A stretch of DNA of 64,000 nucleotides from an uncultured Bacillota bacterium (GTDB lineage Bacteria; Bacillota_I; Bacilli_A; RF39; UBA660), in the NCBI GenBank assembly GCA_905205665.1, contig CAJLEF010000002.1:62001-126000 (forward strand). The letters run 5' to 3'. The notes under the pieces were generated by a model that saw only the letters and a program-made list of their open reading frames with translations, made no database searches and was not told where the DNA came from. A program made the translations under genes and the position numbers. Shown piece after piece: positions 32,882 through 42,128 of the stretch (positions are counted from its first letter, which is position 1; every line of letters starts with the position of its first letter).

Positions 32882-33091
32882 ATGATTAAAGAATATCGAA
32901 AAAAAAGAGGCTATACCCAAGAAAGGCTAGCCGAAGAATTATTTATTTCTACAAGACAATTACAACGAATTGAAAAAAATGAAACCAGTACGACACTGGA
33001 AACATTAAAAAGAATTAAAAAAATATTAAAAATACCATCTGAAGAAATGGTCCAAATTTTTGAAGATAAAGATGAAGTTAAAAACCCTTAA
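32882..33091 (+). CDS. Small XRE-family transcriptional regulator
   Basis: A 69-aa protein made of little more than a Cro/C1 helix-turn-helix: KEYRKKRGYTQERLAEELFISTRQLQRIEKNE, then a helix ending KILKIPSEEMVQIF. ATG 32882 has AGGTGAG four bases before it. An upstream GTG at 32873 is less likely. It is divergent from two surface-protein genes and has a perfect palindrome (32852-32872) over its own leader, so it is the candidate regulator of that operon and of itself. The 3' end overlaps that of recO by 14 bp in convergent orientation. Confidence 0.88.
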   Translation: MIKEYRKKRGYTQERLAEELFISTRQLQRIEKNETSTTLETLKRIKKILKIPSEEMVQIFEDKDEVKNP

Positions 33092-33809
33092 TCTCTTGTA
33101 AAAATTGTTTACTTTTTAAGTAAAGACCTGTATAAGAACTATAATAAGCCGTTAGAAAATTATCTAACTCTTTTTTTATATCATCTTTAATATCTATTTT
33201 AGTAATTTTTGATATATCAATATTCATAAATAATTTTAAATAATACAAAGTTTTTTTAGAATATAAAATCTCATTAGTATAACAATTTTGACAAATCATC
33301 CCTCCATTATCTAAAGATAACGTGATTAAATTAGAGGTAGATTTACATTTGACACAAGAATCTAAGTTTAAGGAAACTCCTAAAAGAGGTAAATACTTCA
33401 CCTCTAAAATATTAGTTAAGATAGCAGCATCTAAGCCTTGATTCATCTTATTTAAAGTTACTAATAAATAATCTAATAATTTTGTTTCGTTACTTTCTTT
33501 ATATACTTGGGTTGTTAAATCTGTCACATAATTTAAATAACCAATAAGTGTAATATCTTCGTGTAAGCGAGGATAATTATCAATAACATCAACTTCTTTT
33601 AAAATAGAAAGATTATCTTCTTTATAATAGATGTAAAAATAACCATAAGTAAATTTAGAAGTGCCACTTCTTAACTTACTTTTCATTTGTTTAGCCCCTT
33701 TGGCAATAAGACCAATAAGACCATATTCATGGGTTAAAAGGTAAACTAAAAGTGATGAGTCTTTATAATCAATTGTTCTTACAACGAAACCCATCACTTT
33801 TGTTATCAT
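33078..33809 (-). CDS. recO: DNA repair protein RecO
   Basis: The 243-aa protein has the N-terminal OB fold of RecO (VVRTIDYKDSSLLVYLLTHEYGLIGL, then AKGAKQMKSKL) and a helical C-terminal domain with a CVKC...CQNC zinc site at about residues 150-180. RecO mediates RecA loading with RecR and RecF. Its ATG overlaps the stop of a yqzL-like small gene as ATGA, reproducing the Bacillus order era-yqzL-recO. Confidence 0.94.
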   Translation of the reverse strand: MITKVMGFVVRTIDYKDSSLLVYLLTHEYGLIGLIAKGAKQMKSKLRSGTSKFTYGYFYIYYKEDNLSILKEVDVIDNYPRLHEDITLIGYLNYVTDLTTQVYKESNETKLLDYLLVTLNKMNQGLDAAILTNILEVKYLPLLGVSLNLDSCVKCKSTSNLITLSLDNGGMICQNCYTNEILYSKKTLYYLKLFMNIDISKITKIDIKDDIKKELDNFLTAYYSSYTGLYLKSKQFLQEIKGF

Positions 33810-33895
33810 AATTCCACATCTTTTCCTTTATATTTTAAATAGTACTTAATTTCTCCTGTTTCTTTAAATTTATTCCATGCTTCTTTTTTTGTCAT
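33806..33895 (-). CDS. yqzL: YqzL-like small protein, 29 aa
   Basis: ATG 33895 to a TGA that overlaps the recO ATG. The peptide contains AWNKFKETGEIKYYLKYK, similar to the short Bacillus YqzL proteins, which share a W-x-x-F-x-x-(T)G-x-I-x-x-YL pattern and lie between era and recO. GGGAAGAAGAG precedes the start. The function of YqzL is not established. Position and pattern together make the call good despite the size. Confidence 0.8.
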   Translation of the reverse strand: MTKKEAWNKFKETGEIKYYLKYKGKDVEL

Positions 33896-33950
33896 ATTCT
33901 CTTCTTCCCTTCTAATATTATCTTGGGAAGAAAGAAACTATTTTATACAA

Positions 33951-34841
33951 TTATTTTAAATTTAATTCATCAAAACCTAATTCTTTTAAGAAAGCTTGTT
34001 TTTCTTTCCAATTACGAATAGTTTTAACATATAATTCTAAGTAAACTTTTTTACCTAAAAGATTTTCTAACTCTTTACGTGTTTCGCTTCCAACTAATTT
34101 AAGTCTTTCGCCACCTTTACCAATAACAATCTTTTTAATAGATTCTCTATCAACAATGATATCAACATTAATATTTACAATATCTTTTTTCTCTTCAAAA
34201 GCTGTTGTAACACAGGTAAGAGCATGAGGAACTTCTTCAATAGTTGCATTAAGAAGTTTTTCTCTTACAAGTTCACTTGCCATAAATGACATAGGACTAC
34301 TTGTAACCATATCTTCGTCAAAGTAACGAACATTACCAGATAAATACTTTTTGATTACTTCTAATAAACGTTCCATATTATCTTTTTTTAAAGCACTAAC
34401 TGGAACAATTTCACAAAAAGGATATAAATCTTTATAAGCAATAATAGATTCCATAATTTGTTCCCTTTTTAATTGATCAATTTTATTTAAAACTAAAATA
34501 ACAGGAATATTATTATTTTTTAAATTTTCTAAAATATATTTATCACCTTTGCCAAGACCAGAAGCAGCATCGACAACAAGTAAAATAGCATCTACATCCT
34601 GCATCATGGCATAAGATTCTTTATTTAAAATTTTACCTAATTTATTCTTAGGTTTAGCGATACCTGGCGTATCTAAAAAAATGATTTGACTATGTTCATC
34701 ATTATATATTCCTTGAATAATATTACGTGTCGTTCCCGCTTTATCAGAAATAATAGCCACTTTAAAATCTAAAATAGCATTTAAAAGAGTACTTTTACCA
34801 ACATTTGGGCGACCAATAATACTTACAAAACCACTTTTCAA
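33951..34841 (-). CDS. era: GTPase Era
   Basis: About 297 aa with all Era features: G1 GRPNVGKST, G3 DTPG (LDTPGIAKPKNKLG), G4 NKID and G5 SALK. A C-terminal KH domain includes IVIGKGGERLKLVG. Era binds the 3' end of 16S rRNA during 30S assembly. The first possible start is a GTG at 34850, but AGGGGTGA spans it and is best placed for a TTG at 34841, which also gives the usual N-terminus (KSGFVSIIG). It is next to ybeY, as in Bacillus. Confidence 0.96.
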   Translation of the reverse strand: MKSGFVSIIGRPNVGKSTLLNAILDFKVAIISDKAGTTRNIIQGIYNDEHSQIIFLDTPGIAKPKNKLGKILNKESYAMMQDVDAILLVVDAASGLGKGDKYILENLKNNNIPVILVLNKIDQLKREQIMESIIAYKDLYPFCEIVPVSALKKDNMERLLEVIKKYLSGNVRYFDEDMVTSSPMSFMASELVREKLLNATIEEVPHALTCVTTAFEEKKDIVNINVDIIVDRESIKKIVIGKGGERLKLVGSETRKELENLLGKKVYLELYVKTIRNWKEKQAFLKELGFDELNLK

Positions 34842-34852
34842 ATTTTTCACCC

Positions 34853-35293
34853 CTATCTTAATATATTTAAGCTTTCTAAGATCTCATCTTGTAAAGAAAA
34901 CATAATTTCTTCATCTTTTTTGCTTTTCATATGATCATAACCTAATAAATGTAAAAGACCATGAACAACTAAAAAAGAAAGTTCTCTTTTTTCAGAATGA
35001 CCATATTCTTTAGCTTGTTCTTGCATCTTTGGAATAGAAATAAAAATATCTCCTAAAATTCTAAATTCATCAAAATCATCAGGACTATCTTCCAAAGCAA
35101 AACTAATCACGTCTGTCGCGCGGTCTACTCTTCTTCTTTCCTTATTTATTTGATGAATTTCTTCATTATCCACAAAAATAATAGAACAAATAGCATTATG
35201 AACATTTTCATGTTCAAAAACTTTTGTTATCACTTCATCTAAATATTCATAATTTTGATAACCATAATTATCATTAATCTCATATTGATTCAA
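34853..35293 (-). CDS. ybeY: Endoribonuclease YbeY
   Basis: The 146-aa protein shows RRRVDRATDVISFAL and the zinc site HGLLHLLGYDH (H-x3-H-x5-H), the hallmark of YbeY, which processes 16S rRNA and takes part in ribosome quality control. The start is TTG 35293 with AGGGGGAA upstream. The next gene is era, 2 bp away. In Bacillus phoH and pgpH precede ybeY. Here a VanZ-like gene stands in that place. Confidence 0.95.
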   Translation of the reverse strand: MNQYEINDNYGYQNYEYLDEVITKVFEHENVHNAICSIIFVDNEEIHQINKERRRVDRATDVISFALEDSPDDFDEFRILGDIFISIPKMQEQAKEYGHSEKRELSFLVVHGLLHLLGYDHMKSKKDEEIMFSLQDEILESLNILR

Positions 35294-35314
35294 AATAATT
35301 CCCCCTCGCGTTTC

Positions 35315-35932
35315 TTAAAGTAGATTAATACCAATATAATTTAAATACCATAATAACACAATAACGAATAATAAAACACATAAAATGTTATAAAAAGTAT
35401 CACTTCTTAAAAATCTTGGCAAATGCTTTTTAATAGCACTTAGCCCAATATAAAGTAAAAAGCCTATAATAGCCCCAACAACATTAAGTAAAATATCATC
35501 AACATCAAAACTACGTCCAATATAATGTTGAACAAGTTCGACAGTAGAACTCGTAATTAAGCTTATAAATAAGATATGGCTTACTTTACTTGCTTTGACA
35601 TAGCCTGAAACAAAATAGCCAAATGGAACAAAAAGTAAAATATTTCCTATAACATTTAAATAAAAACCATGAGTCCCTACTTTATAACGTAAAATTTCAG
35701 TAAAAGGTACTAGATTTAGACCACTCGAAGTATTTAGTTCAGCATTCGTAAGCAAATCAAACAAAAGGAGTGCATAAACTACAAAAACTAAGTTTAAAAA
35801 TTCTTTATAAAAGACAAATTTTTCATTATTAACATGCAAATATGTCACTCTTATAGATGTAATGACTACTAAGAAAATAGTAAGCATGGGCCAAATATTT
35901 TGAAAAGCACCCTCAATTAACTCTAGTTCCAT
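35315..35932 (-). CDS. VanZ-like membrane protein
   Basis: The 205-aa protein has about five hydrophobic helices. The VanZ pattern is visible: NLVPFTEILRY, VIGNILLFVPFGYFVSGY, then STVELVQHYIGRSFDVDDILLNVVGAIIGFL. VanZ-like proteins are linked to glycopeptide tolerance in a few cases, but most members have no known role. It lies between yqfD and ybeY, 3 bp after yqfD, in a place where Bacillus carries phoH and pgpH. Confidence 0.88.
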   Translation of the reverse strand: MELELIEGAFQNIWPMLTIFLVVITSIRVTYLHVNNEKFVFYKEFLNLVFVVYALLLFDLLTNAELNTSSGLNLVPFTEILRYKVGTHGFYLNVIGNILLFVPFGYFVSGYVKASKVSHILFISLITSSTVELVQHYIGRSFDVDDILLNVVGAIIGFLLYIGLSAIKKHLPRFLRSDTFYNILCVLLFVIVLLWYLNYIGINLL

Positions 35933-35935
35933 AAT

Positions 35936-37048
35936 TTATTCCCCTTTGGTAAATTCTTGGGTTTGGGCGATATTTTCTAAAACAACCACAAAAACCTCTA
36001 CCACCATTGTACTATCATTTACTTCTTTTTTCAAAACTTTTTTCGTCAAAATCTTCTCTTTATCTTTTAAAGTACTTTCTACTTTTGAAGTAGCTTTTAA
36101 AGTAGCTTCCTCTAAGGCTTCTTCTTCACTATAAATTTTTGCTTGTTTTTCTTCTTCGTTTTGTACAACAAAATATAACTTTTGACCAAATAAAGAAAAC
36201 AAAAGATGTTTTTCTTCCGAAAAATTAGTTAATCTATTTTTAAAGATGGGCGTGTCATTTAATTTAAAATTCCATCTTTTTTTGCCTGTTTTTGTTGCTT
36301 CTTCATAGGTTAAAGGAATACTCACAGTTACTTTGTACCAAACTTCAGCATAAATGCTTCCCTTAGCGCAAGTGTATCCCACTTCTTCTTCATTATTTTT
36401 AATAATACCACTTATTAAAATATCTCCTTTTTTAACCGCGTCATTTTGCTTTACTAAGGACATCCCCTTTTCATATACCATTTCTTTAATTATCCCATCT
36501 TTTAAAGCAACAAGATGACATAATTTTTCTTCATGATTAGGGTCATTTAATTTTCTTTCTTCAACCCTAACAATATAATTCATACCTTTTATTTCTATTT
36601 CTAACCATTCTAATTTATCAGGAAAAGAATTTAAAATATCTTCTTTGATTTCTTCTAACTCATTATAGTTTTTTTTCCAGGTATTTTTTTTAATTCCTCT
36701 TTCTGCGAGTTCTATTTCTAAAAAATCTCTGATTTCTTTACTTTCATGAATAACATTCACTGAAACCATGACATGAGAAAGTAAAAATAACAAAATAAGT
36801 CCTATTAAAGAAGAAAAAAGAAAAATACGATTTTGATATATCTTTTCTTTTACTCTTGAAAGACCTATATTTTTTTCATCTAAAATTTTAACAAACCACA
36901 TTTTTTTGATTTTTTCTTTATCTTGCCTATCTATTTTGACATAGCAAACATCTTTTTCTTCTTTAATTTCATAAAGTGTTATTTTCTCTTTAAATGTCCG
37001 TATTAAAAAGCGGTTTTTATCTCGTAATTTTAATTTAAGCCATATCAT
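35936..37048 (-). CDS. yqfD: Sporulation protein YqfD
   Basis: The 370-aa protein has a cytosolic N-terminal domain of about 85 residues, one transmembrane helix (about 92-112) and an extracytoplasmic C-terminal part. Characteristic phrases are ELAERGIKKNTWKKNY and VEKGMSLVKQNDAVKKGDILISG, the latter typical of YqfD. In Bacillus YqfD is made under SigE in the mother cell and is needed for efficient sporulation. Its ATG overlaps the yqfC stop as ATGA. The presence of both genes suggests spore formation or recent descent from spore formers. Confidence 0.88.
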   Translation of the reverse strand: MIWLKLKLRDKNRFLIRTFKEKITLYEIKEEKDVCYVKIDRQDKEKIKKMWFVKILDEKNIGLSRVKEKIYQNRIFLFSSLIGLILLFLLSHVMVSVNVIHESKEIRDFLEIELAERGIKKNTWKKNYNELEEIKEDILNSFPDKLEWLEIEIKGMNYIVRVEERKLNDPNHEEKLCHLVALKDGIIKEMVYEKGMSLVKQNDAVKKGDILISGIIKNNEEEVGYTCAKGSIYAEVWYKVTVSIPLTYEEATKTGKKRWNFKLNDTPIFKNRLTNFSEEKHLLFSLFGQKLYFVVQNEEEKQAKIYSEEEALEEATLKATSKVESTLKDKEKILTKKVLKKEVNDSTMVVEVFVVVLENIAQTQEFTKGE

Positions 37049-37287
37049 TTTTGAAACCTCATTTCTGTTAATTCACCTTCAATTAAAATTTCATTTTTGG
37101 AAAGCTTTACAACACGAAATTGGGTACCACATAACTCTAATTTAAAATTGGGTAAAACTAGTAAAATTTTATCTTCTTTTAAAATTTCAATATCCAAAAA
37201 GCCATAAACATGAATAAAAGAAGCCCAACAATCAATAAAATAATCTTTATCATATAAAAAATTTTTAATTGTTTTGTAAAGATGCAT
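37045..37287 (-). CDS. yqfC: YqfC/YabP-family sporulation protein
   Basis: The 80-aa protein has the short beta-sheet pattern of the YabP/YqfC family (VYGFLDIEILKEDKILLVLPNFKLELCGTQFRVVKLSKNEILIEGEL). It directly precedes yqfD with a 4-bp overlap, as in Bacillus and Clostridium. The ribosome site is AGGTGAT. In Bacillus it belongs to the SigE regulon. Confidence 0.87.
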   Translation of the reverse strand: MHLYKTIKNFLYDKDYFIDCWASFIHVYGFLDIEILKEDKILLVLPNFKLELCGTQFRVVKLSKNEILIEGELTEMRFQK

Positions 37288-37314
37288 TCTATCACCTATG
37301 ACATTCTATGCCAA

Positions 37315-37361
37315 AAAAAAGAAGAATTTTCGCTTAAAATTAGCTAGCTTTCTTCTTTTTT
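37315..37361 (-). terminator. Terminator stem overlapping the stop of the gene at 37340
   Basis: The 12-bp arms AAAAAAGAAGAA (minus strand, 37350-37361) and TTCTTCTTTTTT (37315-37326) enclose 23 nt and end in a T run. The first arm encodes the final lysines of the upstream protein. Confidence 0.65.
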
Positions 37362-37939
37362 AAAATATATTCATCAATATTTAAAACTTCGATTTTATTT
37401 TCAGGCTCTTTAGTTTCTTGTTTTAAAGGTATTTTATTAAGTGTATCTTCTTGTAAAAATTTTTTAATGTAATTATCTCTTACCATAAATAAACGTATTT
37501 TTCTTTGTTCTTCGTAATCACAAGCATAAAAATTATTTAAAAATTTATCTTTATTTTCTTTCATACTCGTAATCGTTTGTTTAAATAAAAAAGAGGTATG
37601 TGTTTTTGTTAAATCATGTCTAAAACGACTATATAAAACATTTAATATTTTTTGAGCTTCTTTTAGTTCCAATAATTTGGTTAGAGAAAACGTTAAAATC
37701 TTTTCATCTTCAATAATAAAATTTTCGACTTCTTGCCATTTATTATTTTTATTTAGTTTAAAAATGGCCAGGCAATCCGGATTTGTTTCTGTAATCGTAG
37801 AATCATACTGTTTTATTTTTTCAAGAACACCAGCTCTTCCCATTGTTAAAAACAACTCATCAATTTTATCAATGTTTTCCATAAGAGCAATATAATCTTT
37901 TTGAAATGGTCTTTTAACCCCTAAAGCATATGTCGTCAT
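37340..37939 (-). CDS. Conserved hypothetical protein, 199 aa
   Basis: I do not recognise a family. The protein is soluble and helical, starting MTTYALGVKRPFQKDYIALM and ending in a lysine-rich tail (EYILKKKKAS). The ribosome site is AAAGGAGG, so expression is likely good. It lies directly upstream of yqfC but is separated from it by a terminator hairpin, and is divergent from the HIT gene. No catalytic motif or membrane helix is visible. Confidence 0.62.
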   Translation of the reverse strand: MTTYALGVKRPFQKDYIALMENIDKIDELFLTMGRAGVLEKIKQYDSTITETNPDCLAIFKLNKNNKWQEVENFIIEDEKILTFSLTKLLELKEAQKILNVLYSRFRHDLTKTHTSFLFKQTITSMKENKDKFLNNFYACDYEEQRKIRLFMVRDNYIKKFLQEDTLNKIPLKQETKEPENKIEVLNIDEYILKKKKAS

Positions 37940-37991
37940 AAAATACCTCCTTTAAACAGCTAAGAGTGTATTATATCAAATTTCATAGTGA

Positions 37992-38020
37992 TTGTCAAAA
38001 GACGTATTTTTTGCTACACT
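37992..38020 (+). promoter_or_regulatory. Promoter of the HIT gene
   Basis: TTGTCA (37992-37997), 17 bp and TACACT (38015-38020), followed by AAAGGA and ATG 38044. Confidence 0.75.
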
Positions 38021-38043
38021 TAGAAAGAAAGGATTTGATATAA

Positions 38044-38415
38044 ATGGATTGTTTATTTTGTAAAATAGCTCATCATGAGGTAGAAAGTAAAATATTATAC
38101 GAGGACGATAATTATATGGCTTTTTTAGATATCGACCAAGAAGAAGCAGAAGGTCATACTTTAATTATTCCTAAAAAGCATTTTGAAGATTATATGGCAT
38201 TAGATAGTAAGACTTTAAATGATATGTTTGAAATTGCTCAAAAATTAAATAAAGATTTAATGACAAAATTAGATAAAAGTGCTTGTACTCTTCTTTTCAA
38301 TTATGGAGACTCTCAAGTTATCAAACATGTTCATCTTCATTTACTTCCTAATTTTTTATATGAAAAAGGAACTAAAAATATTGATGAAGTTTATAAAAAA
38401 TTAAAAGAAGCCTAA
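38044..38415 (+). CDS. HIT-family nucleotide hydrolase
   Basis: The 123-aa protein has CLFCKIAHHEV at the N-terminus, FLDIDQEEAEGHTLIIPKKHFED in the middle and the histidine triad HVHLHLLP near residue 100. HIT proteins hydrolyse nucleoside phosphoramidates or dinucleotides. The N-terminal CxxC is half of a zinc site seen in many members. It lies on the plus strand, converging with and overlapping by 4 bp the M16 peptidase gene. Confidence 0.94.
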   Translation: MDCLFCKIAHHEVESKILYEDDNYMAFLDIDQEEAEGHTLIIPKKHFEDYMALDSKTLNDMFEIAQKLNKDLMTKLDKSACTLLFNYGDSQVIKHVHLHLLPNFLYEKGTKNIDEVYKKLKEA

Positions 38416-39695
38416 CAAGACTTCTTTTTTGGTGTCAATGTAAAGACACTATAAGGATAAGAATTAATATTTTGAGTTAACTCTTTAACTTTTGAAACGG
38501 TTAAATTTTCTAATATTTCTTTTTCATTTGTTAAAATTTGCCCAAAAGTTGTAAGAGAGAAAACAAAATAATCATTTACATTTTCAACATCTTCGTAATT
38601 AGTCACTAAATTAGCTATCTCAGCTTTCACTTTTCGTAAAATATCTTTTTCATCATATTCTAGATGGTGAAGTTGCTTTATGACACTTTCTAAAGCTTTA
38701 TCTGGGTCCTCAGACCGAAATACTATTTGAGCCACTAAATAATCACGTTCTAAATAAACTTGCGTATCTAAACTTAAGCCTAGTTTATCTTCAAAAAATT
38801 TCTCTTGATATAAAGAAGTCACTCCATAATTAGCTTCTAAAAGTAGACTATAAGCATCTAATAAAAGAACTTTATCAAAATTATTTGCCTCACTTTTAAT
38901 AGGCACTTTTATAGAAATAAGGGTTTTAGGTACCTCGACATTACAAGAAACTTTCTTTTCTGGAGTAACGATATCTTGAGGTTCCTGATAAACTTCTTTT
39001 TCAGGTTTTATAAAGGATGGAAAGGTTTTCTTTTTTTGATTTTCTAAAACGATTTTAAAGACTTCTTCAGGGTCAACATTTCCCGTCACAACTAAAAAGC
39101 TATTTAAAGGATGATAAAAAGTTTGATAAAAAACTTGTAAATCTTTTAAAGTGATTTTTTCAATGTCTTCTTTAGTACCTGTTCCACAGACATGATTATG
39201 ATAAGTTTGAAATAAAGTTTCATTCACCCCATATAAAGAAAGGCGATTTACATTATCACTTTGAATACGTGCTTCTTCGATAATTGGTCCTCTTTCTGTT
39301 TCAAAAGCATTTTCATTAAATTCTTTAGTTTGAATGCTATCTAATAATAAATTTAGATTTTCTTTTAAATGGTTAGAACCAACAAATTCATAAACGGTTC
39401 GGTCAGGATAAGTGGAAGCATTAGAATAAGCATGATTTTTTTGAAACTTACTAAGTAAAGAAACATTTTCTTCATCTTTACACATAATATGTTCCAAGTA
39501 ATGAGCAACTCCCATGGGAACATGAATTTCTTCATCACCCTTTTTAAAATGAATATCTTCTGCTCCACATAAATAAGTTAAAGTTCCTTTAAAAGAATTA
39601 GCTTTTTCTTGTACCCATACATATACTCTTAAACCATTTTCGCAAATACCCTCATAAACATACTCGTCTATTCCTTCAATTTTAATTGTTTTCAT
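38412..39695 (-). CDS. M16-family zinc peptidase, active subunit (YmfH-like)
   Basis: The 427-aa protein carries the inverted zinc motif HYLEH (about residues 65-69), with the downstream glutamate expected within the next 80 residues, and a typical M16 first-half sequence (FQKNHAYSNASTYPDRTVYEF). Together with the neighbour at 39682, which lacks the motif, it matches the YmfF/YmfH pair of Bacillus, a heterodimeric processing-peptidase-like unit. The two genes overlap by 14 bp. The substrate is not known. Confidence 0.9.
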   Translation of the reverse strand: MKTIKIEGIDEYVYEGICENGLRVYVWVQEKANSFKGTLTYLCGAEDIHFKKGDEEIHVPMGVAHYLEHIMCKDEENVSLLSKFQKNHAYSNASTYPDRTVYEFVGSNHLKENLNLLLDSIQTKEFNENAFETERGPIIEEARIQSDNVNRLSLYGVNETLFQTYHNHVCGTGTKEDIEKITLKDLQVFYQTFYHPLNSFLVVTGNVDPEEVFKIVLENQKKKTFPSFIKPEKEVYQEPQDIVTPEKKVSCNVEVPKTLISIKVPIKSEANNFDKVLLLDAYSLLLEANYGVTSLYQEKFFEDKLGLSLDTQVYLERDYLVAQIVFRSEDPDKALESVIKQLHHLEYDEKDILRKVKAEIANLVTNYEDVENVNDYFVFSLTTFGQILTNEKEILENLTVSKVKELTQNINSYPYSVFTLTPKKKSC

Positions 39696-40956
39696 GCGCT
39701 TCCTCCTCTAAAACATAAGACATTAAAAAGACAAGTTTCTCGCCAAAATTTTTCACATCTTCAAAAGTAACTTTAGGGATTTCTTTTTGAAATTCTTCAT
39801 AGGTAGGTGAATTATCTATCTCATGAAAATAATAATTATCCATAAGACTATAAATACTATCTTGATTTAGTTTTAAATCTTGTAAATATTTTTCTTTTTG
39901 AATATTTAGTAAACTAGTGTCAAACTCTCCTTTTCGCATTTCTTCTAAACTGTTTTCAATACAGGCTTTTGCTTTATCTACATTTTTTTGATTTAATCCA
40001 ACATAAATATTCAATAAATTGTCTCTTAAAATAGCTTGACAACCACAGAAATAGCATAAGGAATTATCCACTCTTAAAGATTTTGTCAACTTATCATCCA
40101 TACCTGAAGAAGAACCAAATAATCGCATAAATATAGGTGACACAAAATATCTTTCAAAAGAAGTTAATTCTTTAAATTCATATAACATAAGTAATTGAGT
40201 TTGATTAAACGGTCCTTTTTCTTTGTAGTTTTTAACTGGATACATTGCCTCATTGGTTCTGGTAATAAATTCTTCTCTTAAAGTCGCCTTTAAATGAAAA
40301 TATTTATCTAATAGAGAAGCTACTTTATCCATATCTAAATTTCCAATCACCGTAACGTCACAAGGACTTTCTATAAGTTTTTCATAAGCTTCAGCAACAT
40401 CTCTTGAATTTAGTTTATTTAACTCTTCATGGGTACCTAAAAGGCCTTGACTTAGAAAACCATCTTTATATAAAATTTTTCTACTTTCCCTGATAGCATA
40501 AGTCATTGGCTTTTCCTTGTATCTATCCATTGCTGAAGAAAGTTTCTCTTTATGAATTTCAAAACTTTTTTCATTCCATTTGCCCTTTTCAATATGAGGA
40601 TTTTGAAGGATATTTGCAAGAAAAATAATCACATTTTCTAAATAATCTTCTTCTTTGACATATTTTGGATCTAAAATTTCGGCCCCAAAAGAAGTAAAAA
40701 GAGTGTAGCCCATTCGGGAAATTTGCCTTGAGCAGTCCAAGTTATAAAGTTCTTCTCTTTTAATCATCATTTCTCTTTTTGTTTTATAATCATTTGAGGT
40801 ATAGCCCATTAAACGACTTAAAAGATTTTGACAAGTAACATTACAATTTCGAATATCACATTTAAAATTTATTTCAATATTAACGGTTCTAAATTTATCT
40901 GTTTTAATGGTGTAAAGATTGCCCGTTTTTAAAGCATATTTTTTATATTCCATCAT
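39682..40956 (-). CDS. M16-like protein without zinc motif (YmfF-like partner)
   Basis: The 424-aa protein has the same fold as its downstream neighbour, but no HxxEH is present in the N-terminal half. The conserved region (LLSRLMGYTSNDYKTKREMM ... YNLDCSRQISRMGY) corresponds to the non-catalytic half of M16 pairs. The inactive partner usually shapes the substrate chamber. It is translationally coupled to the HD gene upstream (ATGA) and to the active subunit downstream. Confidence 0.87.
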   Translation of the reverse strand: MMEYKKYALKTGNLYTIKTDKFRTVNIEINFKCDIRNCNVTCQNLLSRLMGYTSNDYKTKREMMIKREELYNLDCSRQISRMGYTLFTSFGAEILDPKYVKEEDYLENVIIFLANILQNPHIEKGKWNEKSFEIHKEKLSSAMDRYKEKPMTYAIRESRKILYKDGFLSQGLLGTHEELNKLNSRDVAEAYEKLIESPCDVTVIGNLDMDKVASLLDKYFHLKATLREEFITRTNEAMYPVKNYKEKGPFNQTQLLMLYEFKELTSFERYFVSPIFMRLFGSSSGMDDKLTKSLRVDNSLCYFCGCQAILRDNLLNIYVGLNQKNVDKAKACIENSLEEMRKGEFDTSLLNIQKEKYLQDLKLNQDSIYSLMDNYYFHEIDNSPTYEEFQKEIPKVTFEDVKNFGEKLVFLMSYVLEEEAHENN

Positions 40957-42074
40957 ATCCCTACTTTCTCATAACAACTACCAAAATAATCATCAGTCAT
41001 TCCTGCTAAAAAATCTATCACTTTTCTTTCGTTAGAAGTGTTTTTTTGATAAGCTTCATTTTTATAATTCAAAAAATCTTTAAAAATAAGCGACTTTCGA
41101 TTATCATTTTTTACATCTTGTAAAAAAACGTTAAATAAAGTTTCATATCTATGAGTAATTTCGTTCTTTTCTTTTTCGGTTAGAGACTTGTCATAAATAT
41201 TCACATAATTAAACTTTTTTAATTCTTTAATCGCTTCAAAAACGTCGTCACTTAATTTCAAATAAGGTTTACCAAAGCTATTATGGATAAGGTCCATAAT
41301 TATAGTATTAACAATTTCTCTATTTTTAACACCTAAAATTTGACGAATATTAATAGGAATATCTTCTTCTTTAATAATACCTAGAATACGAGCGTCTTCA
41401 ATGTCTTTCCCAAGATAAGCAATAATATCACTTACTCTTACTACGCACCCTTCCAAGGTCATCGGTACAAGTGTTTTTACAAAATCTTTTTCAGTATAAG
41501 TTCTTTCGTATTCTTCTAAAAAAGTTTCTTTGGTTTTCTTTTGGGGACGATACTCTTGTAATTCTAATTCACCATTATGACATAAAATACCATCTAAAAC
41601 TTGTAAGGTAATATTTTTACCAAAGCCTTTATTTTCTAAATTCATTAAAAGGCGGACACTTTCCACATTATGGTTAAAATAGCCTTCATTATGTTCTTCA
41701 CTAATTTTACTTAACACGGATTCGCCAAAATGACCAAAAGGGACATGTCCCAAATCATGACCAAGACTTGCTGCTTCGATTAAGTCTTCATTTAAGCCTA
41801 AGGCTCTACCAATCGTCCTAGCAATCTTACTCACATATTGAACATGAAGCATTCTTTTGGTAATATGATCATTTTTATGTCCTGGAAAAACCTGCGTTTT
41901 ATCACTATACCGAATAAAAGCATAAGAATAAATAATCCTGTCAATATCTCTAAAGAAAGGTCCACGCATGTCTTCTTGTTCTTCTAAAAAACGTACTGCC
42001 TCTTCATCTTTTGTCGCATAAATACTTAAATTTTGATTATGAATTTTCATATTAGCTTTAATTTGTTCGTCCAT
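40953..42074 (-). CDS. dGTP triphosphohydrolase-like HD protein
   Basis: The 373-aa protein is of the dGTPase type: FRDIDRIIYSYAFIRYSDKTQVF at the start, then the HD metal site H...ASLGHDLGHVPFGHFGE. HNEGYFNHNVESVR follows, typical of the dGTPase family 2 group. It probably degrades dNTPs. The ribosome site is AGAGGA. It overlaps the M16 pair by 4 bp, forming a three-gene operon. Confidence 0.92.
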   Translation of the reverse strand: MDEQIKANMKIHNQNLSIYATKDEEAVRFLEEQEDMRGPFFRDIDRIIYSYAFIRYSDKTQVFPGHKNDHITKRMLHVQYVSKIARTIGRALGLNEDLIEAASLGHDLGHVPFGHFGESVLSKISEEHNEGYFNHNVESVRLLMNLENKGFGKNITLQVLDGILCHNGELELQEYRPQKKTKETFLEEYERTYTEKDFVKTLVPMTLEGCVVRVSDIIAYLGKDIEDARILGIIKEEDIPINIRQILGVKNREIVNTIIMDLIHNSFGKPYLKLSDDVFEAIKELKKFNYVNIYDKSLTEKEKNEITHRYETLFNVFLQDVKNDNRKSLIFKDFLNYKNEAYQKNTSNERKVIDFLAGMTDDYFGSCYEKVGI

Positions 42075-42103
42075 ATATATCCTCTTTTCTAATAAGTTTG
42101 AAA

Positions 42104-42128
42104 GAAAAAAAGCTGTTTAAAACAACTT
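42104..42128 (-). terminator. Terminator of the rhomboid gene
   Basis: A tight hairpin on the minus strand (AAGTTGTT ... AACAGCTT, one G-U) is followed by TTTTTTC. It begins at the stop codon of the rhomboid gene. Confidence 0.65.
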
